Source of the DNA: an uncultured Fretibacterium sp.
Lineage (GTDB): Bacteria; Synergistota; Synergistia; Synergistales; Aminobacteriaceae
DNA length: 64,000 nt
Reading direction: 5' to 3'
Assembly (NCBI GenBank): GCA_946183145.1
Contig: CAMGZM010000010.1
Location: 41,410-105,409 of the forward strand
Shown here: positions 1-10,518 of the stretch, in pieces
Position numbering within the stretch: position 1 is the first letter of the stretch
Layout of the letters: each line of letters opens with the position of its first letter
Program-made: the position numbers and the translations under genes
Notes under the pieces: generated by a model
Databases searched by the model: none
What the model was told of the DNA's origin: nothing
Seen by the model: the letters and a program-made list of their open reading frames with translations, nothing else

Positions 1-256
1 GTTCGTTGCGTCATTGCTTTTCTGGCTTGTCGGGATTGTGTATTTCATTCGCACGTTCAGAGGGGCATTCATTCCGAGTCATTCGGCGTTCACATTCCCG
101 TTAGTGATCAGCGCAATAGCCGTAAAAATGTCAGCATCATCAACGGGATTCACATGGCAGGGGACTCTTGCTGACGTTCAGACGGTTATAGCAGGGGTAA
201 TAGTTTTGTGGGTGCTTGCGCGCTACGTGATGTTCATATTTTCGGGCGCGAAGTAA
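1..256 (+). CDS. C-terminal part of a membrane protein, possibly TDT/SLAC1-type transporter (continues upstream of window)
   Basis: Frame open to window edge; hydrophobic; 'HSAFTFPLVISAIAVKM' resembles the TDT family C-terminus. Confidence 0.5.
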   Translation, partial: FVASLLFWLVGIVYFIRTFRGAFIPSHSAFTFPLVISAIAVKMSASSTGFTWQGTLADVQTVIAGVIVLWVLARYVMFIFSGAK

Positions 257-276
257 ATATACAGGAGGGTAAAATT

Positions 277-747
277 ATGACGCGTGAAGAGTACGTGAAA
301 TCGATACGTGAGACAGCAGAGGAATATTTCAGAAGCGGTACATTCTTCTGCTCGGAAGCGGTTTTGCAGACGATCAACGATGCGTTAGGAAAGCCGTTCA
401 GTGATGAGATTGTGAAGATGGCATCAAGTTTCCCGATCGGAATGGGAAAAGCTCAGTGCTTATGCGGTGCTGTGTCAGGCGGAGAGATGGCACTCGGAAT
501 CGTTTACGGCCGCGTGAAAGGCCAGCCGATGGATCCGAAAATGTTCCCGATGGCTAAGGGACTTCATGACTTCATCAAGGAGAAATACGGCGCGACTTGC
601 TGCAGGGTTATGACTCGTCAGTGGGCAGGGGATAATTTCATGTCGCCTGAAAGAAAAGCTCACTGCATAGAGATAACCGAAGTAGTTGCGGAATGGGTAG
701 CAAATGCCCTGATTGATGACGGAAAACTAGCAGTTCCCGCCGCGTAA
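277..747 (+). CDS. C_GCAxxG_C_C family redox-type protein
   Basis: CSEAVLQ...GMGKAQCLCGAVSGGEMALG...CC pattern; RBS aggaggg upstream of ATG 277. Confidence 0.75.
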   Translation: MTREEYVKSIRETAEEYFRSGTFFCSEAVLQTINDALGKPFSDEIVKMASSFPIGMGKAQCLCGAVSGGEMALGIVYGRVKGQPMDPKMFPMAKGLHDFIKEKYGATCCRVMTRQWAGDNFMSPERKAHCIEITEVVAEWVANALIDDGKLAVPAA

Positions 748-766
748 CGTAATCAGTAACAAAAAG

Positions 767-798
767 CCGGGCCGGATTAATTTCTGACCCGGTTAATT
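767..798. terminator. Bidirectional rho-independent terminator
   Basis: CCGGG...CCCGG stem followed by ttaatttttt, between convergent genes. Confidence 0.6.
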
Positions 799-812
799 TT
801 TTCTCATTACTC

Positions 813-1691
813 TTAGTGCGACAAAAAGAATTTCAGCATACGTTCTCTGTAGTCAGGCGCGGTGTCATAAGCCGCATGGCCGTAACTGTCATACATGAAC
901 AACTCACAGCCCGGTTTGCCCTTCAGAGACTCAAAAATTTTCTCGGACGCTTCACCGCCCAATACTTTGTCATCTTTTGACCCTATCACTAAAACAGGAC
1001 AGGCGATTTTCTTCAGATCATCCGATGCGTCAAAGTCTTTCGTTCCTTCTGAGAGAATCACAAAGCGGCTAAGTTCTTCAGGAGTTACAGTTTTTGCGGA
1101 ATCAATCAGAATATTTCTCGACTGCTCAAAGACTGAATCAGGGTAAACTTTTTCACCGAACGAAAGATAAAGCCCCTCAGCATTTCCGGCTTTCGCGAAT
1201 CGAATCCACTCATCAATCACGCTGAATTGAGTCTGATTCACACTCGCTGAAGTTGAGCCGAGAATGAGACTCGCAACAAGCCCGGGATAATCGGCGGCGA
1301 TCTTCATTGCGATCATTCCGCCCTGAGAGACTCCGAAAAGATATACCCCGCTGAGATTCAACGCTCTTATGGCTTCCGCTGTATCACGCGCCATATCATA
1401 AACCGAATATGAGGGCGGCAGTTCATTTCTCCGCTCAAAAAGATACACCGTGAAATCATCCGTCAAGAGCCTGTAACTTTCAGCGACTGCATCAGAAATT
1501 TTCATGACACTCTGAACGCTTAAGCCGGGGAGAATCACAAGAGTCTTCCTGCCAGTTCCGAATCTCATATAATCCATCGTGAATGATTCTGTCCTGACTG
1601 TATCAATCCGCATATTTTTCACCGTCTGTGCGTTTGCAGGAATTTGGCACAAAATACTCAGCGCAAAAATTGCCGTAAGTATACGCAGCAT
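813..1691 (-). CDS. Secreted alpha/beta hydrolase
   Basis: Signal peptide; GVSQGG nucleophile elbow; C-terminal DSYGHAAYD. Confidence 0.8.
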   Translation of the reverse strand: MLRILTAIFALSILCQIPANAQTVKNMRIDTVRTESFTMDYMRFGTGRKTLVILPGLSVQSVMKISDAVAESYRLLTDDFTVYLFERRNELPPSYSVYDMARDTAEAIRALNLSGVYLFGVSQGGMIAMKIAADYPGLVASLILGSTSASVNQTQFSVIDEWIRFAKAGNAEGLYLSFGEKVYPDSVFEQSRNILIDSAKTVTPEELSRFVILSEGTKDFDASDDLKKIACPVLVIGSKDDKVLGGEASEKIFESLKGKPGCELFMYDSYGHAAYDTAPDYRERMLKFFLSH

Positions 1692-1703
1692 TATTCCCGG
1701 TGA

Positions 1704-2693
1704 TTAATGAAAGACTCCCGGAGCTGCAATCGCTTCAAGAATCTCATAGCGAATCATAGGCAGACTCTTCTTCATCGCTAATGCTTCCTCAATGGGAATT
1801 TCTTTGATGCTTCCTTCCTGAGTGCAGATTACGCTTCCTGATCGTCCTTCAGCAAAAGCCTTCACAGCATGATAGCCCATTCTCGTGGCTGTCTCGCGGT
1901 CTCTTCCTGTTGGCGCGCCGCCTCTCTGAATATGGCCTAATACCGTAACACGAGGGTCAAGCCCTAATGACTCGTGAATCATTTTTCCGTACTCGATTGC
2001 GCTTCCGGCTCCTTCTGCTACAACAACCGTGAAGTGAGTTATTCCGGCGAGTCTCGCGTCCTGAATGCGTTTCACAACATCTTCCTCAAAGTTTACGGGG
2101 CGTTCAGGGATTAACACGCATGTAGCACCGACAGCGATTCCGACATAGAGAGCGAGAAATCCCGCGTGCCGTCCCATTACTTCAACGACTGAGCAGCGTT
2201 CATGACTCTGCATTGTGTCGCGCAGTTTGTCGATACAGTCAATCGCGGTGTTGCAGGCCGTATCGAATCCTATTGTGTAGTTTGAGCAGCCTATATCGTT
2301 GTCGATTGTCGCGGGGATTCCCATAACAGGAACTCCGAGCCGTGAAAGCTCAAGCGCGCCCCGGAATGTTCCGTCACCGCCTATAGCCACAATTCCGTCA
2401 AGCCCTAAAACTTTGCACGTTGCTACAGCCTTTTCGCGGCCTTTCTCCGTCATGAACTCCTCGCTTCTGGCCGTGTAAAGTATCGTGCCTCCGCGCCCTA
2501 AAATGTGCCGGACTGCCTCGCCGTTGAGAATCATGAAGTCCGTGTTGATGAGTCCCTGCCAGCCCCGGCGGATTCCAACGCACTCCATGCCGAAATGAGT
2601 CGCCGTTCTTGCTACTGCTCTCACTGCCGCGTTCATACCGGGGGAATCGCCGCCTGATGTGAGGACTCCTATACGCTTGAATTTTTTGTCCAT
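1704..2693 (-). CDS. pfkA: 6-phosphofructokinase
   Basis: RIGVLTSGGDSPGMNAAVRA, GGDGTFRGA, TIDNDI, GHIQRGG motifs. Confidence 0.95.
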   Translation of the reverse strand: MDKKFKRIGVLTSGGDSPGMNAAVRAVARTATHFGMECVGIRRGWQGLINTDFMILNGEAVRHILGRGGTILYTARSEEFMTEKGREKAVATCKVLGLDGIVAIGGDGTFRGALELSRLGVPVMGIPATIDNDIGCSNYTIGFDTACNTAIDCIDKLRDTMQSHERCSVVEVMGRHAGFLALYVGIAVGATCVLIPERPVNFEEDVVKRIQDARLAGITHFTVVVAEGAGSAIEYGKMIHESLGLDPRVTVLGHIQRGGAPTGRDRETATRMGYHAVKAFAEGRSGSVICTQEGSIKEIPIEEALAMKKSLPMIRYEILEAIAAPGVFH

Positions 2694-2813
2694 CGTGTGA
2701 ATATCTCCTTTGCGCTAACGTTTTATGGGATTTGAATATAATATCACTTCAAGGCATAAAAAAAGAGACCTCCCCGAAGGAAATGGCCTCACGTAATATT
2801 CTATCGGCTCAAA

Positions 2814-3053
2814 TTACATATCTCTTACGCGTGTATTCGTGAGCCTGCAATGTGTGCCAGAAAATTCAGCGAGATCCCATCCTGCTGACTGAACATATTG
2901 CGTGAACCAGTCCCGAACCTTGTCTGTTACTCGCTGGGCTCCCTCGCCAGTATTTTGGTTGTAGATACCCAAAACCCTATTATTATCAACATCAACGAAC
3001 GGACTATTTTTTGACCTGTCATTAGGATCAGGCAAAACTAACGGTCTCGCCAT
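2814..3053 (-). CDS. Small hypothetical protein (79 aa)
   Basis: ORF only. Confidence 0.4.
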   Translation of the reverse strand: MARPLVLPDPNDRSKNSPFVDVDNNRVLGIYNQNTGEGAQRVTDKVRDWFTQYVQSAGWDLAEFSGTHCRLTNTRVRDM

Positions 3054-3105
3054 AAGGCAACAACTCCCTTCTGAAAGTTTTTATATTATATTATTTTTAA
3101 CGCAT

Positions 3106-5097
3106 TCATTCAACACTTGTAGTAATTAGGGTTAAAAATTCCTGTTCAGTAATAATTTTAATTCCTAGTGATTCAGCCTTCCTGAGCTTTGAGCCGGGGT
3201 TTTCTCCAGCAACAACGTAATCTGTTTTCCTGCTGACGCTTGAAGATACACGCCCGCCCATAGCCTTCACTTTTTCACCCGCTTCATCTCGTGTCATTGT
3301 CTCAAGAGTCCCCGTAAACACAAAAATTTTTTCCTCAAGCTCATTGCTTACTCTCAGAATTTCTCCGCCCATGTTGAAGCCCATAGCCCGGAAATTTTCT
3401 ATCATCTTCCTGTTGTCATCATTCCTGAAAAATTCATGCACCGACCGCGCAATAACTTCGCCGACTCCGTCAATGCGTGATAATTCTTCCTCAGACGCAT
3501 TCATGAGAGCGTCAATATTCCCGAAATGATTTATGATTAATCCGGCTGTATTTTTCCCGATGTCAGGGATTCCCAATGCCGTAATGAGATTCACGAACGG
3601 GCGCGATTTTGAGGACTCCAATTCTGCGAGGAGATTATTTGCTGATTTCGTGCTTATCTTGTCGAGGGTCATCCAGTCTTCAGCAGTGAGGGTATATATG
3701 TCGCTGAGAGAATGAATTTTCCCGGAGGCTGTGAGTTTTTCCGCTAACTTTCGGCCGATTCCCTTGATGTTCATACCGTCTCTTGAGGCAAAATATTTCA
3801 GGCTTTCGGATAATTGCGCGGGGCATGAGGCACGGTTCGGACATCTGTACGCGGCTTCGTCAGCAATCCTCACAATCTCAGAATCACACGCCGGGCATTT
3901 TCCGGGCATCGTGAAAATTTTTTCCGTTCCTGTTCGCGATTCTTTGTCGGAGTCTATGATTTCCGGGATAATTTCAGCGGCTTTTCTCACTCTCACAATG
4001 TCACCGATACGAATATCTTTGCGGGAAATCTCATCAGCGTTGTGAAGTGTTGCGCGTGAGACTTGAGTCCCTGCGAGGGTTACGGGATCAAGAATTGCTA
4101 CAGGCGTAAGGACTCCCGTTCTGCCTATTGATATTTCTATGTTGGTGAGTCGTGTGCGTGCTTCTTCAGGGGGATATTTGAATGCGACCGCCCATCTTGG
4201 CGCGTGAGATGTTGCTCCGATTTCCGGCCATGATGTTATGTCATTGAGCTTCACGACGACTCCATCAGTGTGATAATTGAGCTTGTAGCGTTCATTCTGC
4301 CAATGTGATATGAAGTCTTTAACGCCGTCAAGAGTCTCATAGAATTTATACGCGCTCTGAATCGGGAGTCCGTGAGACGAAAGCCACATTAACGCGCCTT
4401 CCTGTGTCGTGATTCCGAATCTTTCAGCGTCAACAAGGTAGTACAGAAATATATCGAGTCCCCTTTCTGCGATAACGTGATTGTTCTTTGCTGACTGACG
4501 GAGAGTCCCGGCTGCTGCGTTTCTTGGGTTGGCAAAAAGTTTCTCGCCTTTCGACTCCCGCACTGCGTTTACGGCGTTGAATCTCTCATTTGTCATTAAG
4601 ACTTCACCGCGAACCTCGACTCTTCCGGCTGGAGCGTTGATTAATTTTTTGGGTACTGCGTCAACAAACATAAGATTTTCTGTAACATCTTCACCGACTC
4701 GGCCATTACCCCGCGTTGCGCCTCGCACAAAGATTCCATCTTCATATATGAGTGAGACTGCGAGTCCGTCAATCTTCATTTCACACACAAAACCTTCTGC
4801 GTTAATGCGGTCAAAGAAATTCACAAGCTCTTCATGCGTGAAAACGTTATCAAGCGACAACATAGGCGTAACATGCTCAACTTTTGCGAAAAGGCTGCTT
4901 GCTTCTCCTCCTACAGTTTGAGTCGGCGAGTCATTGCGTGAAAATTGCGGGTAATCATTCTCAAGCTGTTTCAGCTCACGTACGAGCGAGTCATATTCAG
5001 CGTCAGAAATTTCGGGGCTGTCCTTGTCGTAATACAAACCCGCATGATATTTCACGAGCTTGTATAACTCATTCATGCGGGCCTCAAAGATATTCAT
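3106..5097 (-). CDS. ligA: NAD-dependent DNA ligase
   Basis: CEMKIDGLAVSLIYEDG adenylation motif, Zn-finger CPACDSEI...CPNRASCPAQ, C-terminal BRCT. Confidence 0.96.
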   Translation of the reverse strand: MNIFEARMNELYKLVKYHAGLYYDKDSPEISDAEYDSLVRELKQLENDYPQFSRNDSPTQTVGGEASSLFAKVEHVTPMLSLDNVFTHEELVNFFDRINAEGFVCEMKIDGLAVSLIYEDGIFVRGATRGNGRVGEDVTENLMFVDAVPKKLINAPAGRVEVRGEVLMTNERFNAVNAVRESKGEKLFANPRNAAAGTLRQSAKNNHVIAERGLDIFLYYLVDAERFGITTQEGALMWLSSHGLPIQSAYKFYETLDGVKDFISHWQNERYKLNYHTDGVVVKLNDITSWPEIGATSHAPRWAVAFKYPPEEARTRLTNIEISIGRTGVLTPVAILDPVTLAGTQVSRATLHNADEISRKDIRIGDIVRVRKAAEIIPEIIDSDKESRTGTEKIFTMPGKCPACDSEIVRIADEAAYRCPNRASCPAQLSESLKYFASRDGMNIKGIGRKLAEKLTASGKIHSLSDIYTLTAEDWMTLDKISTKSANNLLAELESSKSRPFVNLITALGIPDIGKNTAGLIINHFGNIDALMNASEEELSRIDGVGEVIARSVHEFFRNDDNRKMIENFRAMGFNMGGEILRVSNELEEKIFVFTGTLETMTRDEAGEKVKAMGGRVSSSVSRKTDYVVAGENPGSKLRKAESLGIKIITEQEFLTLITTSVE

Positions 5098-5101
5098 GCG
5101 T

Positions 5102-6622
5102 TTATGCTTTCGGTTTCATGGCCGGGAACAAAATCACGTCCCTTATTGAGCGCGCGCCCGTCAGGAACATCACTATTCTGTCCATGCCGATGCCCATTCC
5201 ACCCGTGGGAGGGAGTCCGGCTTCTATTGCGTTGATGAAATCCTCGTCGAATACGTGCGCTTCATCATCGCCCTCTGCTTTCTTGCGTGCCTGGTCTTCA
5301 AAGCGTTCTCGCTGGTCAATCGGGTCGTTAAGCTCGCTGAATGCGTTTGCTACTTCCTTCCCGAACATGAATAGCTCAAAGCGGTGTGTGTAGTCTGTAT
5401 TCTCCGGGTCTCTTTTCGACAGCGGGGAAATCTCCGTAGGATGTCCGAGCAAAAATGTAGGCTCAACAAGTTTCTCTTCACCAAAAGCCTCGAACAAAAG
5501 ATTCAGCACTGCAAACTTGCTTTCATGGCCGGTCATTTCGGAAGCTAATCCCTTTTCGCGTGCTATCTGCCTTGCTTCCTCGTCTGATTTCACTGTGTCA
5601 ATGTCGACTCCTGCGTATTCTTTCACGGCCTCGCGCATTGTGATTCGCTTGAAGGGTTTTGAGAGGTCTAATTTGATTCCGTTCCATTCGATTTCAAGAG
5701 TGCCGATAGATTTCGCGGCGTTGCGGATTAATTCCTCAGCAAGATTCATCATGTCGACATAATTCGCGTAAGGCCAGTACACTTCCATCATCGTAAATTC
5801 GGGATTGTGCATTGTGTCGATTCCCTCGTTGCGGAAATTCCTGCCGATCTCGTAGACTCTTCCCATCATGCCGACAACGAGTCGTTTCAAGTACAGCTCA
5901 ACAGCTATACGCATATACATATCGACACCGAGCGCATTATGGAACGTCTTGAAGGGCCGGGCGTTTGCTCCTCCTGCAAGCACTGAAAGTATAGGAGTCT
6001 CAACCTCAAGAGTCCCATGAGATTCGAGAGTCTCGCGGAATGATGATATTATCCGTGAACGTTTGCGGAATACTTCTCTCACTTCCGGGTTTGCGATGAG
6101 ATCCATATATCTTTTGCGGTAACGTATTTCCGTGTCTGTGAGTCCGTGCCATTTCTCCGGGAGCGGGCGTATTGCTTTGCTGAGGAGTTTATAGCCCGTA
6201 ACCATTATCGTTAATTCGCCGCGTCTTGTCCTGCAAGGGTGGCCGACTATGCCGAGCCAGTCGCCAGTGTCAACCCATTTCTTGAGGAAGTCATATTCTT
6301 TTTCGCCGACGGTGTTAATCTGGAAGTACAATTGTATTCTTGATGTCTCGTCTGCTAAGTCTGCGAATGTCGCCTTGCCCTGCTTGCGTATCGTCATGAC
6401 TCTTCCGGCTGTGCTGAGTGTTGCTGACTCGTCTTCCTCTTCTGGCTTGAGCGAGTCGAATCTCTCACGGATTGACGCTAATGTGTCGCGCCTGTCCCAT
6501 GTCTCATTGATATACGGATTGTAGCCTTCCTCCGTAAGAAGACGCTGCAATTTCTCTTTTCGCTGGCGTACTACTTCATTGTCTTCGGAAGTGAAGCCAT
6601 CCTGCAAAATTTCTTCAGGCAT
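5102..6622 (-). CDS. lysS: Lysyl-tRNA synthetase (class II)
   Basis: RNFRNEGIDTMHNPEFTMMEVY; GGMGIGMDRIVMFLT. Confidence 0.96.
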   Translation of the reverse strand: MPEEILQDGFTSEDNEVVRQRKEKLQRLLTEEGYNPYINETWDRRDTLASIRERFDSLKPEEEDESATLSTAGRVMTIRKQGKATFADLADETSRIQLYFQINTVGEKEYDFLKKWVDTGDWLGIVGHPCRTRRGELTIMVTGYKLLSKAIRPLPEKWHGLTDTEIRYRKRYMDLIANPEVREVFRKRSRIISSFRETLESHGTLEVETPILSVLAGGANARPFKTFHNALGVDMYMRIAVELYLKRLVVGMMGRVYEIGRNFRNEGIDTMHNPEFTMMEVYWPYANYVDMMNLAEELIRNAAKSIGTLEIEWNGIKLDLSKPFKRITMREAVKEYAGVDIDTVKSDEEARQIAREKGLASEMTGHESKFAVLNLLFEAFGEEKLVEPTFLLGHPTEISPLSKRDPENTDYTHRFELFMFGKEVANAFSELNDPIDQRERFEDQARKKAEGDDEAHVFDEDFINAIEAGLPPTGGMGIGMDRIVMFLTGARSIRDVILFPAMKPKA

Positions 6623-6696
6623 GTATAAATCTCCTTTGTTAATGTGGATATGTCTGCTATATTTTATTACACGCGCAAAATCAGGAGGCTTTCAGA

Positions 6697-7176
6697 ATGG
6701 ATGAAGTGATTGAACGCTTAAAGGCTTTGGGGATTCAGTATGAGCTTGACGAACATGAAGCAGTCTTTACGATTGAGGCAATAATAGCGCATGGCCTGAA
6801 CAAGAAAGGAATGATGCCCGTAAATTTATTCCTGAGAGACTACAAGGGAAAACGTCATTTTCTCGTAATTCATGACGGTGAAAAGCACACGGACTTGACG
6901 ACATTGCGGAATCAAATCGGCTGTACGCGATTGAGTTTCGGCTCTGAAGAAAGACTCATGAAACATTTGGGACTCACGCCGGGTTCTGTCTCACCTTTCG
7001 GACTCATCAACAACGCAAATCATGATGTTGAACTCGTGATTGATGAGAGTATACGAGGTCGGGGGAAATTGGGATTTCATCCGAATGTGAACACCGCTAC
7101 AGTGTGGTTAAGTTGGGATGGGTTTATGAGATTTGTTGAGGCTTGCGGGAATCCTGTTAAGTATGTGGAGTGCTGA
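6697..7176 (+). CDS. Prolyl-tRNA editing (YbaK/ProXp-ala type) protein
   Basis: GSVSPFGLINN motif and YbaK-like fold pattern. Confidence 0.85.
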   Translation: MDEVIERLKALGIQYELDEHEAVFTIEAIIAHGLNKKGMMPVNLFLRDYKGKRHFLVIHDGEKHTDLTTLRNQIGCTRLSFGSEERLMKHLGLTPGSVSPFGLINNANHDVELVIDESIRGRGKLGFHPNVNTATVWLSWDGFMRFVEACGNPVKYVEC

Positions 7177-7264
7177 GAGGTGAAAAAAATTGTCCCCCCT
7201 CCGTTTGTGGAAGGGAGTATGATGATTATACTTTATTGACTTCAGAAATAGAAGCCTTATTGCG

Positions 7265-8188
7265 TTAATTCTTTTTCGTGCGTTTTGTTTTCGATTTTTG
7301 AGCCGGAGCAGATTGTTTATTATTCTTCTGTCCCTCAATGCTAGGCATGGAATCAATGCCGGGCATGAAATTTTTAATGTCGAACGCCTTATAACCGAGA
7401 GCCTTATTTGTCCTGTCGATTACTTCTTGCAAATCTTTGACACTTGTCATTTCCTTCTGCTTCGTGTATTTGTTTGCTTCTTGTTCAAATATCGTCCATT
7501 CCTTCTCAGACTTACTGTCAAACCAATCATACCCACTTTTAGTCGGATACTGAGAACTGGATTTGCCGCGCTCAACTTCAACAAACAGGTAACAGTAACG
7601 CTCCTTTACAGACTTGCTGCCCCTGCCATATTCTACTTTCGGGTCATGAACCTCAATGTAGAACTTTTGGGTTTTGCTGGACAATTTTGTTGTGAATGGC
7701 TTGTTTTCGGGGTTGTTTTCTTCAGTTACTGTCCCGAGTGTCCTGCCATTTTCATCTAGTATTCTCATGCTAAGTAGGCCATTAGAACCGTTGTACTGAT
7801 AGTAGTCGAAGTGAAACGACACATGATCTCCTTCTAATAACATAACGTATACAGGCTTGCCGGGGTTAAGAAGACAGTCTTTTGCTGTGGGTACTTTGCC
7901 TTCTGCAACAGGTTTACCTGCCCAGCGTTTGGGGTCAATCCTTATGTCTCCATCTAATCCACTGATGCCTTCTATTTCTTTCACGGGTCCAATTACACTT
8001 TCGTCGAAGATGTAATAACCAAATTGGCGAATTGCAGCATCATTGTATGATTTTACTGTAGGGATAGTCCCCAATTTTATTAGTCCGCTAATGAGTAAGC
8101 TAGGCTCTGTTATACCTGCTATTGCAACGACTGAAGCCATAACACCAACCAGCATTATAGCCAGCACCAACACCGCATACTTCTTCAT
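7265..8188 (-). CDS. Exported/membrane-anchored hypothetical protein
   Basis: ORF with N-terminal hydrophobic segment (MKKYAVLVLAIMLVGV); Lys-rich C-terminus. Confidence 0.5.
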   Translation of the reverse strand: MKKYAVLVLAIMLVGVMASVVAIAGITEPSLLISGLIKLGTIPTVKSYNDAAIRQFGYYIFDESVIGPVKEIEGISGLDGDIRIDPKRWAGKPVAEGKVPTAKDCLLNPGKPVYVMLLEGDHVSFHFDYYQYNGSNGLLSMRILDENGRTLGTVTEENNPENKPFTTKLSSKTQKFYIEVHDPKVEYGRGSKSVKERYCYLFVEVERGKSSSQYPTKSGYDWFDSKSEKEWTIFEQEANKYTKQKEMTSVKDLQEVIDRTNKALGYKAFDIKNFMPGIDSMPSIEGQKNNKQSAPAQKSKTKRTKKN

Positions 8189-8375
8189 GGTAAAACCTCC
8201 TGTCATGAATTTTGTTGACCCGCAAATCCATAATACACATGACCGCCCCCGCTCTTTGTTACGCAACACAAAACAGAAGAGGCTGCATTTTTTCTCGCAA
8301 TATGTTGTTGTTTTTGGACAAAATGATTATAGCATATATATTTTTTTTTCACGTACAAAGACAAAATCACATTAC

Positions 8376-8420
8376 AAAAAAATAACCTCCCCGCAAATTC
8401 ACAGGGAGGTCGCAAATTTA
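8376..8420 (-). terminator. Rho-independent terminator downstream of pepP-like gene
   Basis: Minus strand gacctccctgtgaatttgcggggaggtt followed by T-run. Confidence 0.6.
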
Positions 8421-8429
8421 TCCCTATAT

Positions 8430-9530
8430 CTATATCACAATAAGACTCTGATTGTCATTCACCGTCAGACACTCGCAGCCGTCCTCCGTAATCAGATAGT
8501 CATCCTCAATTCTGAGTCCTCCCCAGCCCTCGATGTATATCCCCGGCTCAACCGTAACGACATCTCCGGCCATGAGAATATCTTTTGACGTTCGAGACAA
8601 ACGCGGCGACTCGTGAACCTCAAGGCCGAGTCCGTGTCCCAAGCCGTGAAGAAACTTATCCCCGTAACCAGAGTCCGCAATCACTTTGCGTGCAACAGCG
8701 TCAACATCAACACCCTTAACGCCCGGCCGCAAAACCTTCACAGCCTCATGATGTGCCTTCAACAACACCGCGTTAATCTCCTGTGCTTTTTCGCTTGCAT
8801 GGCCTATCGCAAAATTCCTCGTTATGTCGCTCATATAGCCCTCATACATTGCGCCGTAATCAACCGTAACAATCTCGCCTTCTGCAAAAACTCTTGACGT
8901 TGCAGGAGCGTGGCACATTGCAGAACGTTCACCAGATGCAACAATGAAATCATCATGCGCCCAGCCCTTTTCAGCTCCAAGCCTCTTTATCTCTCCGTTA
9001 AGAAGAATGTCGAACTCTGTCTCACTCATTCCCGCGTGCGTAAGTTTCAGGACATTACCCAGAGCATCACGCGCAATTTTCCCGGCCATGCGAATCAATT
9101 CGGCCTCATGAGAGTCTTTTGTGCGTCTCAATTTCGGTATCATTTCGGAAGCGTCAACCCATTCACATTTTACGGGAGCAAAATATTTCGTGAAGGATGC
9201 GTGCGAAACCTTTTCAGCCTCAAAGCCCACGCGCAAATATCCCCCGTCAGCAACAGCTTTCGTGATGTACTCCGTAACAGAAACTTCTGACTGTATGATG
9301 ATCTTGAAGGGAGTCTGTGATTTTGACTGTGTGATATATCTTCCGTCAGTGATGAGTGTTGCTTCATTCATTGTGATGATGAGTCCGGCGGAGCTTCCCC
9401 GGAATCCTGAGATGTAATGACAGCTTTCGGAGTTCGCTCTCTCGTCAACAACCAGAACAAACGCATCAAGATTTTTTTCCGACATTAACGCGCGTAATTT
9501 TTCGACTCTTGCCATAATGTTACTGTTCAT
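8430..9530 (-). CDS. Xaa-Pro aminopeptidase family (M24) protein
   Basis: VTVDYGAMYEGYMSDITR, GHGLGLEVHE, VEPGIYIEGWGGLRIED. Confidence 0.92.
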   Translation of the reverse strand: MNSNIMARVEKLRALMSEKNLDAFVLVVDERANSESCHYISGFRGSSAGLIITMNEATLITDGRYITQSKSQTPFKIIIQSEVSVTEYITKAVADGGYLRVGFEAEKVSHASFTKYFAPVKCEWVDASEMIPKLRRTKDSHEAELIRMAGKIARDALGNVLKLTHAGMSETEFDILLNGEIKRLGAEKGWAHDDFIVASGERSAMCHAPATSRVFAEGEIVTVDYGAMYEGYMSDITRNFAIGHASEKAQEINAVLLKAHHEAVKVLRPGVKGVDVDAVARKVIADSGYGDKFLHGLGHGLGLEVHESPRLSRTSKDILMAGDVVTVEPGIYIEGWGGLRIEDDYLITEDGCECLTVNDNQSLIVI

Positions 9531-10473
9531 TGTCTGACTCCTTTATGTATTTCCCAAAAATTTCACGGATATTTATCACTGATGACATAATCCAGTCGAA
9601 TTGATTCGGCCATGAAGATTTGTCGGTGATGAGGGCGGATTTTTTGACGCGGATTCGGTTTCCTTTCTTGCCGGGTAATTCAAGCCAGTCGAAATTCATT
9701 CCGCATTCGGATTCTATTTCGTCCTTGCGTGTGAACAAGTACGTGAATAATTCTGAGTCATCGGCGATATTGAGTCCGGCTTCTATTTCGTCGCGAGTTT
9801 TTGCTATGATTATGCTTACGCCGGGGCGGCCTGTTCCGAAAACGACTCCGTAATTTGATGATGTCTGCCATCGCCTGTAGCTTGCGGCGAATTTGGGATT
9901 GCTTCCTCCGTCAAATGCGTAATCCTGAAAAGCGTTCCAGTAGTCAAAGCGTAATTTCTCGATGTTCGTTGCGTCCTCTGAGATTTTGCGGACTTCTTTT
10001 GCCCAGTTGTTTGGGCGTGAGATTATCTCAAACTTTGCGGCGGGTTCTGAGTCTCCTATGCGGAATAACTTTATCTCGCACAAAAATATTCCCGTGCTGT
10101 TTCCTGTCCGTGAATTGAGCCATTCAACAGCGGCTTTATGCTCCTCGTTCGCGTGATGAACGATCCAGATAACGACATCGGCATTTTTTCCGGCTGCAAG
10201 TGTCATGAGCCTTCCGAGTGATGAGTCTTCTGTCTGCGAAAAATTGTTGATGATGATGATTTTGCGGTTAGTTCCTGATTCTGATGCGAGAATGTCGGCG
10301 TGATATTTTCCGACTGGTGATTGAGTCTCTTCTGCTGAGATTTCGAGTCCGGCCGCGTGTGAGAGGATATTCATGTTCTCTTCTTTTGCGAGCCATTCGG
10401 TGAAGTCTTTTGCGTCATTCTGCCATACTGCGCGGAGGTCTGTAATTTCTTCTAGCCTTCCTAGTGCTGCCAT
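9520..10473 (-). CDS. DUF4268-like protein (degenerate PD-(D/E)xK-like N-terminal domain)
   Basis: VGKYHADILASESGTNRKIIIINNFSQTEDSSLGRLMTLAAGKNADVVIWI resembles DUF4268-containing proteins. Confidence 0.6.
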   Translation of the reverse strand: MAALGRLEEITDLRAVWQNDAKDFTEWLAKEENMNILSHAAGLEISAEETQSPVGKYHADILASESGTNRKIIIINNFSQTEDSSLGRLMTLAAGKNADVVIWIVHHANEEHKAAVEWLNSRTGNSTGIFLCEIKLFRIGDSEPAAKFEIISRPNNWAKEVRKISEDATNIEKLRFDYWNAFQDYAFDGGSNPKFAASYRRWQTSSNYGVVFGTGRPGVSIIIAKTRDEIEAGLNIADDSELFTYLFTRKDEIESECGMNFDWLELPGKKGNRIRVKKSALITDKSSWPNQFDWIMSSVINIREIFGKYIKESDNEQ

Positions 10474-10518
10474 GATTTAGCATTCCCCGTTTCAGTGATA
10501 GTTCATTAGGATATTAGC

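Noticed and set aside
2755-2800. gagacctccccgaaggaaatggcctc hairpin as a regulatory RNA
   Set aside because: Most simply a rho-independent terminator for the small minus-strand ORF; similar gagacctcc hairpins recur between genes in this window
4884-5393. 169-aa plus-strand ORF spanning the ligA/lysS junction
   Set aside because: Antisense to two confidently identified genes; no recognisable motif
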